DNA of 64,000 nucleotides, from positions 10,426,001-10,490,000 of the forward strand of contig NC_063992.1 in the NCBI RefSeq assembly GCF_932276165.1, written 5' to 3'. Numbering within the stretch: position 1 is the first letter of the stretch; each line of letters starts with the position of its first letter. Positions 1 to 11,449 of this stretch are shown one piece after another. This DNA is from Plutella xylostella. Its lineage: Eukaryota > Arthropoda > Insecta > Lepidoptera > Plutellidae. Made by a program: the position numbers and the translations under genes. Below the pieces are notes generated by a model. The model did no database searches. It was not told where the DNA came from and saw nothing but the letters and a program-made list of their open reading frames with translations.

Positions 1-440
1 GATTAAAGAAGTTTTGCCTCGCTTCGTTCGGCTCCTCTCTAGGTCTCGGAATGATAGTTTTGATCGTTTTACCTCGCTTCGCTCGGCTTTGCAGTAACAT
101 AGGAATTTGCTGTTTATTGCGCTTTAGCCTCGCTTCGCTCGGCTCTTCGGGTTTTCGGTTGTTGATTTCAGTAGTTTTGCCTCGCTCCGCTCGGCGCTCT
201 AGGTATTGGATTGAGGTCTAGGTTGTTTTGCCTCGCTTCGCTCGGCTTTCCACTTCTTAAAGGGGACTTTTCCCGAAGTTTTTCTTTATTGGTATTAATA
301 ATTATGATACGTAATGCCTCGCTTAGCTCGGAATTCTTTTCTTTATCGCAAGTTTACTTGTCGGATGCCTCGCTGCGCTCGGCTGGTTTTATTTTGGTAT
401 AGGTTGTAGAACGACTATGGCCTCGCTACGCTCGGCACTT
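1..440. repeat. Array of a conserved 18-mer with unrelated spacers
   Basis: The word GCCTCGCTTCGCTCGGCT, with zero to a few changes, recurs at about 17, 72, 127, 179, 230, 317, 367 and 420. Steps are 50-55 bases, with one of 87. The 32-38-base T-rich spacers do not resemble each other, so only the 18-mer is conserved. The array probably starts before the window. No protein is supported here: the short open frame at 211-402 is built from the repeat words. Confidence 0.75.
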
Positions 441-469
441 AAGTGTGTAGTAAAGTTGATTTACATTTT

Positions 470-2280
470 GTTTGTTTTTAGGAAAAAGTAGGGAGTTATT
501 ATTTTAAATAAAAATTATTTGTGTTTATCTACACAAATGCGCCATATACCATAAATCTGTCTGACCACTTCAAAGGGGTGAAATTGCTAATGTTGGTAAT
601 TTTTTCTACGTTTTTAGGGAAATTTTGTTTTTTTCCCTAAAAGTGGGGAGTTTTTATTGTAAATTAAAATATTATGCATTTAACTACACAAATGCACTAT
701 ACATTCGAATCCCCTCAGACCGTCTCAAAGGAATGAAATTGCATATTTATGTAAAATTTCCTATGTTTTTAGGGAAATTTTGTTTTTTCCCTAAAAATGG
801 GGATTTTTTTATTTCATAGAAAAATTAAGCGTACCTAAACACACAAACGCGCTCTGCAAGTCAAAACTGTCAGACCACTCAATACAGGTGAAATAGCCTT
901 AAAACATGTAAAATTTCTCTTTTACAAAATGGCTGCCACTTCATCCGCCATTTAGATTTTTGAAGTTTTCGGAATTTTCCTATTAATTTCACCATATATC
1001 CATCCATGTACAAAGAAAAACATCACCCCACCTTCCCCCCTTCTGGGAGATCAATTCACCTCAACTTGAATCGACGTCGAACTTTTTCAAAAATATAATA
1101 TCCCGTATTTCTCAGGGTTGCCAGCCGAAAATGATAAAAATAGTCAAATGTCATTAGTATGAGCCTTTCTGACTAAACTGCATCATTTTTTAATATCCAA
1201 AACGGTTATTTCTATTTTTCACGTTTTTTGGGAAAATCTCAAAATTTTCCCTAAAAATGGGGAAATTTTATTTAGTAGGTATAGTCTACTCAACAAACTA
1301 CACAAATGCGCCATACAAGACAAATCTCCTTAACCACTCTAAATAGGTCAAAAATCCAATCAAAAATCGTGAAAAAAAGTCACTTTTACAAAATGGCCGC
1401 CAAAGCAGTCCGCCATTTTGTTTTTTCAATTTTTCGGAATTTTCCCATAAATTGCACCATATAACAGACCGTGTACAAAAAAAATCATCACCCCACCTGC
1501 CTCCCTTCTGGGAGATCAATTCACCTCAAGTTGGGTCGACGTAAAAAAATCCGAAAAAATATAATCTCGCCTATCGCGCAGGGTTGCCAGTCGAAAGTAA
1601 TAAAAATGGTCAAATGTCATTAGTACAGGTCTTTACGACAAAACTGCATCAAATTTTAAAATCAAAAGTGGCCATTTCTACTTTTCATGTTTTTGGGGAA
1701 AATCTCAAAATTTACCCCAAAAATGGGGAAAATTCTTTCACATGGCAACTTTACTCGTCAAACTACACAACCGCTCCATACAAGTCAAACCTCTCAAATG
1801 CCTCGAACACAATAAAAAAATGCTTTGAAAATCCCCGAAAAAACACGTTTTTATAAAAAAATCTCCCCTCACCCCGCAATTTAAAAAAAATCATTTTTTG
1901 GAATTTTCCCTTAAATTTCATCATGTGTCCCACCGTTTACAAAAAACAGCATCCCCCCACCTCCCCCCCTTCCGGGAGATCAATTCACCTCAAGTCGGGT
2001 CTGACACGCCCTAAACTTTGCAACACTGCAACTCGGCCGCCATTTTGTTTTTTTATTTTTTTATATTTTTTTTATAATCTGTCAGACATTCCAAAAACAC
2101 CCTCGGAATATGAAAAAATGTATGGTCACCAAAAAAGAGGAACAAAAAAATTTTTTTTTTTTTACAACTTTTTTTAAAATTTCGGATTTTTTCTCTACTC
2201 ACCCGAGCATCCTGTACATTTCCCTAAAACATTTTCATATCAAAAAATGGCTCCTTCTGGGAGAACAATCATGTCAGTCA
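470..2280. repeat. Diverged tandem repeat, period about 465 bp
   Basis: A block containing CACCCCACCT, CCTTCTGGGAGATCAATTCA and a preceding 'AAAATGGC..CCGCCATTT' segment recurs near 1023, 1489 and 1953, a step of about 465. A TTTAGGGAAA...TTCCCTAAAAATGGGG segment recurs near 612, 768, 1225 and 1690, and a CTACACAAATGCGCCATA-like segment follows it each time. Copies are eroded, and the first two units are shorter (about 150 bp apart). No coding capacity is seen. It looks like satellite-like or internally repetitive transposon DNA. Confidence 0.65.
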
Positions 2281-2445
2281 GTGTGTCAGTGGTAATCCAG
2301 CTTTATATATTATAATACCCATAACAATCATATATATCATATAATAAACTACATATACCTACATAAATATAATTATCAGATTTTATAGGATATATATTAA
2401 TTCTTGTCTGAGCTCTGATAATAAGACAACGGAAAAAAAAACTAC

Positions 2446-3311
2446 CTAAACACTAAGAAAATGATCCTTTACCATTCTTTTAAAAGAAGCCAATGACGGC
2501 GCTTTACGTATGTGTAGTGGGAGATCATTCCATAAGGTGATGGCTTGTATGGTAAAGGAATCACCGTAAAATTTTGTTGAATGGGGAGGGATATTAAGGC
2601 GAAGATTATGTGATGAGCGAAGTGTCCGAGTATGAGATTCGTACCGAAAGTTAAAGCGCTCTTTAAGGTACGCAGGGTATGCTGGGTTAAACAGTATTGA
2701 ATGCAATAGTGAAAGGATGTGGGTATTCCGGCGGAGGCGAATAGGGAGCCACTTGAGCTTGGAGCGAAATTCAGAAACATGGTCATATTTGCGTAAACCA
2801 AATATGAACCTTATACAGACATTTTGGAGGCGCTCAAGTTTGTTAAGTTGCTGCTCGGTAAGATCGGTGTAACAAGAGTCGGCATAATCTAGAATAGGAA
2901 GAAGTAAGGATTGAGAAAGAACAATTTTGGTGGCCGTGGGTAGGAAATTCCGCAATCTCCGGAGTGAGCCTGCAGAAGCGAACACCTTCCGGCTCACCTC
3001 GTCGAGCTGATTCTTCCAAGTCATAGCGCTGTCCATAAAAACCCCAGATTCTTCACACATTTACTCCAACGTATGTGAACTCCATTGAAAACTATTGGAG
3101 GCAGGGCATTTAGGTCGACAAGAGAGGTAAATCTAGGGCTGCCTAAAACTATGACCTGCGTTTTGGTGGGGTTAACTCTCAGACCGTGATCTTTGCTCCA
3201 TGAGAGTATATGCTCAAGGTCAATATTCATTTGATGGATTGCATGTGGTAGATCAGAAATTGACGCTTGGTTATATATTTTCTTAGATAGTTTATTTGCA
3301 TTCATCATCAC
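2446..3311 (-). pseudogene. 5'-truncated jockey/CR1-group LINE reverse transcriptase, frameshifted
   Basis: Two overlapping minus-strand frames (3311-3021 and 3060-2446) encode the C-terminal half of a non-LTR reverse transcriptase. The first has the region after the catalytic YADD box, with LSWSKDHGLRVNPTKTQ. The second has VFMDSAMTWKNQLDEVSRK, LPILDYADSCYTDL, LERLQNVCIRFIFGLRK and SLASFKRMVKDHFL. These are hallmarks of the thumb/C-terminal region of jockey/CR1-type elements. A frameshift near 3045 separates the halves, and everything upstream of the RT C-terminus (endonuclease and catalytic palm) is missing. This is a dead, 5'-truncated insertion. Confidence 0.85.
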
Positions 3312-3490
3312 AACCCATCACCTTCCCACTGCTGGGATACGGGCCCCCTTCCAATGAAGGAAGGGTTTAAGGCCTAGTCCACTACGCTGGCCTAGTGCGG
3401 GTTGGTGGACCCCAACACAAGCAAGCTTGTGCTGATAGAGTTGTTGGGTAAGTGGGCAACCCGACCGTCAGATGTGACCGTGTCATGTGT
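3312..3490 (+). repeat. Dispersed lepidopteran repeat fragment
   Basis: The segment with CCCACTGCTGGGATACGGG, CCTTCCAATGAAGGAAGGG and AGTGCGGGTTGGTGG has a second copy at 19527-19636 in the same orientation. The wording matches a repeat I know to be common in moth genomes (3'-end of a retroposon). It abuts the truncated LINE immediately to the left. Confidence 0.6.
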
Positions 3491-3600
3491 TGCTTAATAA
3501 TTTGTTATTACAATAAGTTTTTACAATCTCTGAAGTTGGCTCAACTACGGAAACTACATCATCATCGCAGTGAACAGGATTATCAACAGTAGGTTATATA

Positions 3601-5210
3601 GGGGTGATTCTTCAGGGGCCGTATTTTCGACGGCGTTGAGGATAAATCTTTGTAACCAATTAAGATAATGACACGTAATTTTTTTTCAATACAGTCTTGC
3701 TCTATCTCTATTTGTAACCAATCTCATTTTTTCAATAAATGCAGTAATTTCACTACTGAAAAAAAAATATTTGAAGTGGTTTATTCTGATTCATATAGAG
3801 CGTCCGTTTGCCAGCTTCAGGAACAAAATGTTCAGTATCACATTTCCCTTTTATCAAAGGGCAATGAGTTTTCCTTTCACAAAAAAAAATTAAGTACTTA
3901 TAAATACGTAAGTTTTTTTATGAATAAATAATTAAGGAGTGTCCGGCATGTAGTACTGATTCATATGTTGATGACCATACTTGGTCTTGTAGTGGCAATG
4001 GAAGTCTGGCTGTCCGCTCGCTGGAAGCCAGCTCTCCAACGGACCAGCCAGTAGATGGAGGTGCTCCTAGTATGCCTACATCCAGGTGAAAAGAAGGTCA
4101 AAATCTGATCCATATGGTCTTGGTTCAGGTACCCTTCTGATTAATATGTATCCTGTAAAAAATATATTTTCTGAGTATGATTCTTCAATATGAGTTTCAT
4201 GTAATGCTCTTGGGTTACAGATTTATGAAAAAAATATACAACACTGTAGCGTGTTTATTTATTATGAACTTCCAAAGGTTTTATGCAAAATCCTGATTCA
4301 AAAATTATTTATTGGCCATAAAAAAATTAAGTACCTACAACAAAGAATTTTACATCCTGTAAACAGTAAAAGTAATTAACAGTTTGATTACTGAACAAAA
4401 GAAAACCTAAAATTCTGGTTTGGTTACTGATGCCTAAGCTAGGTAAAACCTGTATTATAGGCAACAGTGCCATCCCGCAAAGTAAACTAGGTACACAGAT
4501 ATGGTATTTACTCCGTTACTGTTAATTGGAACTAATAGAGTAGGTGCAACAGTACTGTAAGTATAACTAAACAGCCAGAACATAAAAATAAAGTAGAATT
4601 TACCTACTTAAAATTAAACACAAATCACAAAATTTATATAAAAATAAGGTTACTATTAATCCTGATTCATTTGTATATGATTCATACGGTAAAAAACCTC
4701 ATCCAATACAGATTGTTCCCAAAGTTTACGTCATGCTTTGGAGGGCTGATAGAACACCTTAGGAGTGATCAGAATATTGCTACCTATATGACCTAAGTAA
4801 AATGTCAATAGTTTTAGAGATATTTACACTTTTATAAATTTTCTGAAAATTGTCGCCTCAGACCAGTTTTTTGCATGTCACTGGTACAAAATTCAATATT
4901 TTAACTTTGAATTTTATTTTTCGTAACCTTCTATAGTTCTTACATTGATGACAGTCCAAGAAAATTGCGAAAAATGCTATATTTTTAAAAAAAGATGGTT
5001 TTCCTTGGTGTTCTTGTTTCTGATTCATATGGCAACAAAAAATTGTAACGTCAATAACTCGAAAAATACTTGATGAAAACGAGTGCCTTTTCCAATTATA
5101 TGTTATTTGCTATATCCATTTTCATATAAACATATGTTATAGAGCTAAAAAGGAAATAAAAAAATGGCCATATAAAACAGACGAAGAATGGAATTTCGAA
5201 GAATCACCCA
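3601..5210. mobile_element. Candidate TA-flanked DNA transposon with a private internal motif
   Basis: The left end GGGGTGATTCTTC (3601) and right end GAAGAATCACCCA (to 5210) are inverted repeats, each flanked by TA (3599-3600 and 5211-5212). Inside, variants of CTGATTCATATG recur near 3788, 3958, 4108, 4290, 4662, 4675 and 5020. No transposase frame is visible, and the open frame at 3668-3931 matches nothing I know. The terminal repeat is short, so the boundaries are inferred. Confidence 0.45.
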
Positions 5211-5214
5211 TAGA

Positions 5215-6420
5215 CACAAGTTGTTTATGTTAAGTACTCAAATATTTTTAATTATTTTAACTTTACTTTTCAACCGCAACTACTTGACCTATAGTTCTAT
5301 TCTACACAGGAAGCTAGCACTAACTGTCCATTCCGAAGTAAACTAATTTAACAAGAAAGAAAATGTATTAAAAAAATGGTACCTACGTAATTGTTGGTAT
5401 CGGAATAAGGATACAGTCGGCTGCTTGTTGAATATGCATGAGTGGAGCTTCCTCGCAGCCAATAATGTCGAGACGAGATCAATGACGGCAGAGTAGATAA
5501 GGGGTCACTCTATATATGACAAATAAGTTTGCGCGAGCCACGACTCCTCGTTTTATTCAACGAGCCGATTGCACGACAGCTCTCGTTCGTTCATTTTTCG
5601 TCAGTATAGAGTAACCCTCCAGTACTTGTAGCTTGTAGCAGCTATTGTTTGTTTACAGTACACCAATTATGGGACTGCTGAGCAACTTATTTTTTGCCGC
5701 CGAATAAAAAAGTATCGGAAGTTTGATTGTGTGTTTCTTGGTTATTTTTATTTAGTTACTATTCAAAAATCCAAATTGGTAGCGGTTGACATGAGTTTTT
5801 TTATTCCTGTAGTACCTGGCTCTCTATAAATGCGACCTTTGTGCATATCTCCTTAAAGTCTAGACTGCCTTTATTTCCCATGAGAGGACGAGTAGATAAT
5901 AATATTATCAGTTACGCCGCCACGGTCCTTCTGGCAATTTTAATCAATTACGGACAATTCAAATAATACATATAATTATAATTACCTGTATAATTTACAG
6001 CTATTTGCAGCCTTATAAGTAGTTAACTAAACTTAGTAAGATTCTTTCTCTTTTCTACTTTTCCACCGTGCATGTTTAACGTAAATACCCTGATACTTAT
6101 CTACGAGTAGCTAAATTTAAGTATGTATATGAGTAAACTTTCTTTTCAACTTTCCACCCTTGATATTTTCCGGAAATGCATTGAGTTTATCTAACTGCCT
6201 ATTGTCGTAGGGTTTTATTTCCCCTCACAAACTACCGAGTTTACTGGAACTGGGGACTAATCGAGCGGAACTGATTCTATTTATCATACGATCCTTGCAT
6301 TAACATGGCGGGTCTACCGGGATAATAAATAATAGGTAACTGGGTATAATTAATGAGCTACCTATAGGCTATTAGAAGTTTTTGTACGAATCTCTTTCTA
6401 ATTTAACCAGTTATTTTAAA
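5215..6420. other. Non-coding; one short inverted-repeat element
   Basis: No gene is recognised. At 5502-5622 a segment beginning GGGGTCACTCTATA and ending TATAGAGTAACCC (inverted, one mismatch) looks like a small MITE of about 120 bp. The remainder is AT-rich intergenic sequence. Confidence 0.4.
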
Positions 6421-6674
6421 AGGTGCTGGATCATTCGCTATGGCAATCACTTTGTGGCAAATACTTTCATGGGAAGCAACTTGGCAAATGCCGAGTTGCG
6501 CATCTATTGCCATGCAATCTTAAAAGTTTTCTAGCAGCTTACAGCAGATTCTGTGCTTACAGTTGCTTACAGTTAGATGCAGTGTTATCGTGGTCCACAC
6601 TCCATACTACACTCGCAAGCTCTGAAAAAGGTCCACTGGCCGTTGCCGTTCACGTCACTAGAAGTTCGTTTTTA

Positions 6675-7423
6675 ATGGACAACATTTCAAAAAACTAAAG
6701 CTGCTATAAATCGAAAACCATTTCGAGATTTAGCTCTAAAGGCCACAAAAAAAATGTTTTTGTATTTTTTGGATGTACCATTTTCGAGAAAATCATGAAA
6801 TAGTAAAAAAGTGCTGAAGACGTCATGCATCAGGTGCGATGCATTTTGATGATCAAAGCCTATAGATTTAAAAACAAAGTAACTGTCACTTTCATCTTTG
6901 ATTGACGTTGACGTTTTATCGTGAAGTTTTTGTTTATTTGGGTCATTTTCATAAATTCTGTTCTGACACTTTCTGACTATTTGTTTATTTATTATATATA
7001 ATGGTTAGTACGTATTAAGAGATGACCTCTATATAATATGTCCCAGAGCATGCCACCGCCCACACAGCTGAAAAAATGCTTCTGAAAAATGCTTCTGGTT
7101 ATTTTTTTACATGATAAGTACTTTGTATCATCAATGTCATTTGAAAATGACCCATTTATTGGTTGGCATGTAAACAAAGTTTAAATGTCACTTGTCAGTG
7201 TCATTTATGTTTTTTTTCGAGACTAAGGCAATAGACAAAATTAAAAATTGAACCTAATATGTGACGATACTTCCGGTTTTAAAATAATTAACTTTAAAGT
7301 TAAAAATAACATGCAAAAATTAATGTATATACAAAATAAAAAAATACGGGTCCTCTAATTTTCTATAAATTTTCCGAATAGCTAATAAAAATATAGGGTA
7401 AAGAAAATGAAATGTTGTCCATT
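6675..7423. mobile_element. Possible foldback element
   Basis: AATGGACAACATTTCA near 6673 is repeated inverted as TGAAATGTTGTCCAT near 7408-7422, giving a candidate 750-bp element with 15-16-bp termini. Nothing inside resembles a transposase. The flanking open frames at 6423-6698 and 7450-7716 are unrecognised and probably chance. Confidence 0.3.
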
Positions 7424-7639
7424 GCTCGTGAATATACTACTTATGAGTATTGTATAAATTGTCCTATATGGGTGAATTTCCCGCGGCCAAAATTTGCGTG
7501 GCATCAATGAAATCGGTACTAAAAAACAAAGTTATAATTTTCTTATATTTTTTTCCGGTTATGTGGAATAGTAATCTATATGAAGCACTAAATATTTTAT
7601 CATTAGGCTTAATGGATACTTTACAAAAAAATATTGAAC

Positions 7640-8420
7640 CTCCAAATCTTTCATTGCCGTGTTTGTCCCCAGGTCATCTCGTTTTGTATTATTCTTCATT
7701 GATGAAAAAATATTGAGTGTTTAGATTTAAACTTAGTTTCATTTGATACATTAATAGTTAAAGTATTGTTACGAAATACATTTATTCAAATAAATAAAGA
7801 ATATAACGAACGGTAAGTGAAAATTCATGTGTCCCAGAACTACATTTCATCGCTGTGACCTAAACATGATCAAGGATATTGTTTTATCTATGAACTTGAG
7901 TCCCCCCCTCGGTGCGCTAATCGTTTTTTACAAGTTTTGCCTAACTACTCGACGTGGAAAGAGGTACACAGGTGCCCACGTTTTCGCGCTATAGTGAAAG
8001 TTATATTTGTTTTTGGTCACTGGACATTTTTTCTTTCATCGCCGTGGATAGATATAACTTCTATAAAATTAAGTTTGTCTTCTTGAGTAAGCATTCAAAA
8101 GAAAGCATTTAGAAAATATTTGTCTTATAAAGTGTTTGTTTCTCCGAATAGTTAATACTTTTTTCGTTATTTATATTTAATGGCGTGATTTTCATCGCCA
8201 TGCTTTCATTTCCGTGGTTTCCGTGGCCAAAATTTGCTATGGAAATGAAAAAAAAGTCACGGCAATGAAAAAAATTTCATCGCCATGTCTTGTAAAATAA
8301 TGTGTATTCATTGCCGTGGCCTGGTTATTAATTTCCGTGGCCAGGTTATTCATTTCCGTGGCCAGTTTATTCATTTCCGTGACATATGTTTTCATCGCCA
8401 TGGTATGTATGATTTGGCAA
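7640..8420. repeat. Cluster of TTCATTGCCGTGG-like motifs
   Basis: Variants of TTCATTGCCGTGG (also TTCATCGCCATGG and ATTTCCGTGGCC) recur in both orientations near 7650, 7845, 8038, 8195-8225, 8255-8285 and 8305-8405. At 8320-8380 they form a 21-bp tandem repeat of about three units containing GGTTATTCATTTCCGTG. A second cluster of the same motif lies at 10615-10725. The block between the two consists of younger insertions, so this may be one element split by nested transposons. Confidence 0.6.
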
Positions 8421-8619
8421 ATAAAAATATATTTACCATCTTTTGTAATATAGGTAATACCGATCATTGAAATTACCTACAGGACTTGTTAAATTACCTC
8501 TTTTTGCAGTTCGATAAAACGGGCGCGTATCGCGATGTATAAAAACTAAATGTATAATTTAATCAATAACAATCACAAAATAAGTATTATAATTAATGTA
8601 ATGTATAAATAAAATCTGT

Positions 8620-8885
8620 TTTAGCTCATGCGCCCGCTTCTCATGCCAGAGATGCGGGTGCAAATCTCGGCGCTGGCATGTACCGATTAGTTCTTTGAAT
8701 TTAAGTATAATGTATACCATCGCTCTTACGATGAAGGAAAACATCGTGAGGAAATCTGCACATCTAGATTTAGCACATCTAGATATGTGAATCCACCGAC
8801 CCTCAGTGGACCAGCGTGGTCGGAAATGGTCCAAGATTAAAAAGGCAGTTTAGACCTTGGATATATGCACAAAGGTTCCATTCGA
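8620..8885 (+). repeat. SINE-like dispersed repeat
   Basis: This carries CATCGCTCTTACGATGAAGG, AAACATCGTGAGGAAAT, CTGCACATCTAGAT and GGACCAGCGTGGTCGG. These blocks recur at 10920-10990 (plus), 33650-33750 (minus) and 52015-52225 (minus, the fullest copy). The left part (about 8627-8680) has GGTGCAAATCTCGGC, weakly like a polymerase III B box. I call it a retroposon of the kind common in moths, not a gene. Confidence 0.55.
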
Positions 8886-8937
8886 GAGAGCCAGGTGCAG
8901 GTACTTACACCCCCAGCAGATAATAGAATAGCATAGA

Positions 8938-9540
8938 ACATACATCTCCGCAAGAACTCAGCTGGATGCTAAGTGGCCTAAATGCTGCCTGCCAACGTGT
9001 AGGCCTCGGTATGAACTTGGGCAAGACGAAAGTCATGTAGAATGTTCACATCAAACGGGAGCCCGTGATCGTTGGTGAGACAACTATATGTCTACCTCAA
9101 GCAGACTATTCGGCTAGGCAGAAGCAATTTCGACAAGGAGGCTGAAAAGCGCATCTAACTGGGTTGGGCTGCATTCGGGAATCATCGTCACATATATATG
9201 CTCCTCGGCCATTCCTCAGAGCCTGAAGACAAAGGTCTTCAACCAGTGCACCCTGCCAGTGATGACGTATGGTGCAGAGACGTAGACACTGAGAGTGGGA
9301 CTGGTCCACCGATTTAAAGTCACTCAGCGTGCTATGAAGAGAGCTTCGCTTGGGGTTTCTCTAATGGATCGTATCAGAAAAGAGGTTATCCGTCACAGGA
9401 CTAAGGTTACCGACATAGCTGTCAAAATGTGCAAGCTTAGGCAGGTAGCCGGTAGTAGCTGGATTAGGAAGGCCGAGGTCCGAGTGTTGTGGCGCTACTT
9501 GGGAGAGGGTTATGTCCAGCAGTGGATGATTATAGGCTGA
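8938..9540 (+). pseudogene. RTE-type endonuclease-RT, C-terminal remnant
   Basis: Translation, with several frame changes and a stop, gives the same C-terminal region as the longer copy at 17483-18853: ELSWMLSGLNAA and GLGMNLGKTKVM, then from 9295 GLVHRFKVTQRAMKRASLGV, SLMDRIRKEVIRHRTKVTD and ALGEGYVQQW-like ends. A stretch after the CKL motif is deleted. The catalytic RT core is absent. Confidence 0.85.
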
Positions 9541-9597
9541 TTATGATAAAATACATTCCATATTATTATATCAATTAAAATATACTTTCATTTAGCA

Positions 9598-9878
9598 TAG
9601 AGCTCATAAAATATTCCATCATATCACGTAATCTGTGTAAAATTACACAACACCATCAAAACCCCTAGCACCAAAACCTTGAGATAGGTGTGATGACGAG
9701 GAAAGCGAGGAGGAGCGGTTAAGTGCACATGCTGCGCCCCACTTCGCTGTTGACAAACATGTGCACCTAACTGCACCTATATTTAGGTTTTGGTGCTTTT
9801 GGTGGTTTGTTCGGTGATTTGTAACTCAGCTGATCAGCACAGATCATGTCATATCATAATATATTTTATGAACTTTAC
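9598..9878. mobile_element. Foldback MITE, about 280 bp
   Basis: The two halves are imperfect inverted repeats of each other. AGCTCATAAAATATT...ATCTGTG at the left pairs with CACAGATCATG...ATATTTTATGAACTT at the right. CACCAAAACCTTGAGATAGG pairs with CCTATATTTAGGTTTTGGTG. At the centre GGTTAAGTGCACATG pairs with CATGTGCACCTAAC. It lies between two RTE remnants and has no coding content. Confidence 0.65.
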
Positions 9879-9906
9879 ATAAAATTAACAGTTCGTATAA
9901 TATTAT

Positions 9907-10322
9907 TATCATCATCATCATCATCTCAGCCATAGGACGTCCACTGCTGAACATAGGCCTTCCCCAATGATTTCCACCTTGTCCGATCGGAGGCGGCCCG
10001 CATCCAGTTCTTCCCCGCGGACTTGACTATATCGTCCGTCCATCTCGCGGGGCTTGCCGCTACGTGGTCTCCACTCGAGGACTCTTCTGCTCCACCGACC
10101 ATCAGTCCTTCGAGCAATGTGTCCGGCCCACTGCCATTTCAGCTTACTGACTCGATAGGCCATGTCGGTTACTTTGGTTCTTCTACGGATCCCTTCATTT
10201 CTGATTCGATCACGTAGAGATACGCCGAGCATAGCCCTTTCCATAGCTTGCTGGGTGACTCCGAGCCTATTTAAGAGACCTAAAGACCACGTCTCGGCAC
10301 CGTAGGTCATCACTGGCAACAT
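9907..10322 (-). pseudogene. 5'-truncated RTE insertion with 12-bp target duplication
   Basis: The minus strand encodes the RTE C-terminus: LPVMTYGAETWSL, QAMERAMLGVSLRDRIRNEG, LKWQWAGHIARRTDGRWSRR, then a frameshift near 10060 and a second frame ending SLGKAYVQQWTSYG. The 3' end is the simple tail (ATC)n at 9907-9926. GTATAATATTAT occurs on both sides (9895-9906 and 10323-10334), giving a clean target-site duplication and hence exact borders. Confidence 0.88.
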
Positions 10323-10614
10323 GTATAATATTATACTTTATGAAAATACATATGTTATAATAGATAAGGTTAATTATATATTGTGAACTATATTAATGTG
10401 AAATTAAACATTTAGTTCTTATAAGTCGCAATACGAACCCCATAATACTACTTAAAGAATTCCATACTACATTATTTATTATTTTATACATACTGTCGTT
10501 CTTTCTTTCGTTCCAATATCTATGCAAATATTTCTACCATACATAATCTGTCTAAGTTTGCGTTTCCCTCACAGTTTTTTTTTATTGCAATGGATTGATT
10601 CTTTCATATCCATA

Positions 10615-10725
10615 GCACAGTTCTTTCATTGCCGTGGGCGTTAGTTTCATTGCCGTGAATGTTTTTTTCACTGCCGTGGACGCTTATTTCATTGCCGTGA
10701 ACGCATGTGTCATCGCCGTGGCACG
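10615..10725. repeat. Second cluster of the TTCATTGCCGTGG motif
   Basis: Five near-tandem copies of TTTCATTGCCGTG or close variants are spaced about 20-27 bases apart, matching the cluster at 7640-8420. Confidence 0.65.
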
Positions 10726-10904
10726 AAATTTTTGATCATCTGTATCTCGTTAAGTTTTTAACTTATCTGCTAGCCATTAAGTAAGAACACTAACATTAAC
10801 AAAAAATTTAATAAAAGCGCTTTTTCAATATAAAAAACCTAAAGATAAAAAAGTCCACGGAAATGAATATTTTTTAGGACTTGTTGAAATCCACCCATAT
10901 GAAT

Positions 10905-11415
10905 GTAAGTACAATTATTTATACCATCGCTCTTGTTACGGTGAAGGAAAACATCGTGAGGAAACCTGCACATCTAGATTCTAGATGTGTATCCTAAGTG
11001 CATAATTATGTGCTATGAGTACATTCATTCAAAACGGCGATACGGCTCAAGACTATCACGTGAGTACAAAATGCACAGCGAAAAGCGGGTGACTCGCTTG
11101 CGAGTGTGTTAATTTTTGTTTCTTAGTGGAACTTTTTCAGTGCACCTATGAGTATTTTATAATCTATTATATAACTTATCTTTTAACTATAATTCTGATT
11201 TGTTTAACTTTTTATTTTATTTTTTGTTAAACTAAGTTAAAGTAGTTAAGTAAATTGGAAATGTAATAGTTTTTTTGTACCTACTTTATCGGTAGTCCTT
11301 ACTACAGGTTTTAAAAAAAACCTATTTAGGACACCACTGACCCCATATACAAATAACATGTACTTACGCTCTAGTGCCTACTTTAAGAATACTGTAAACA
11401 TATTCAGAAATAAAT

Positions 11416-11449
<34 letters not shown>
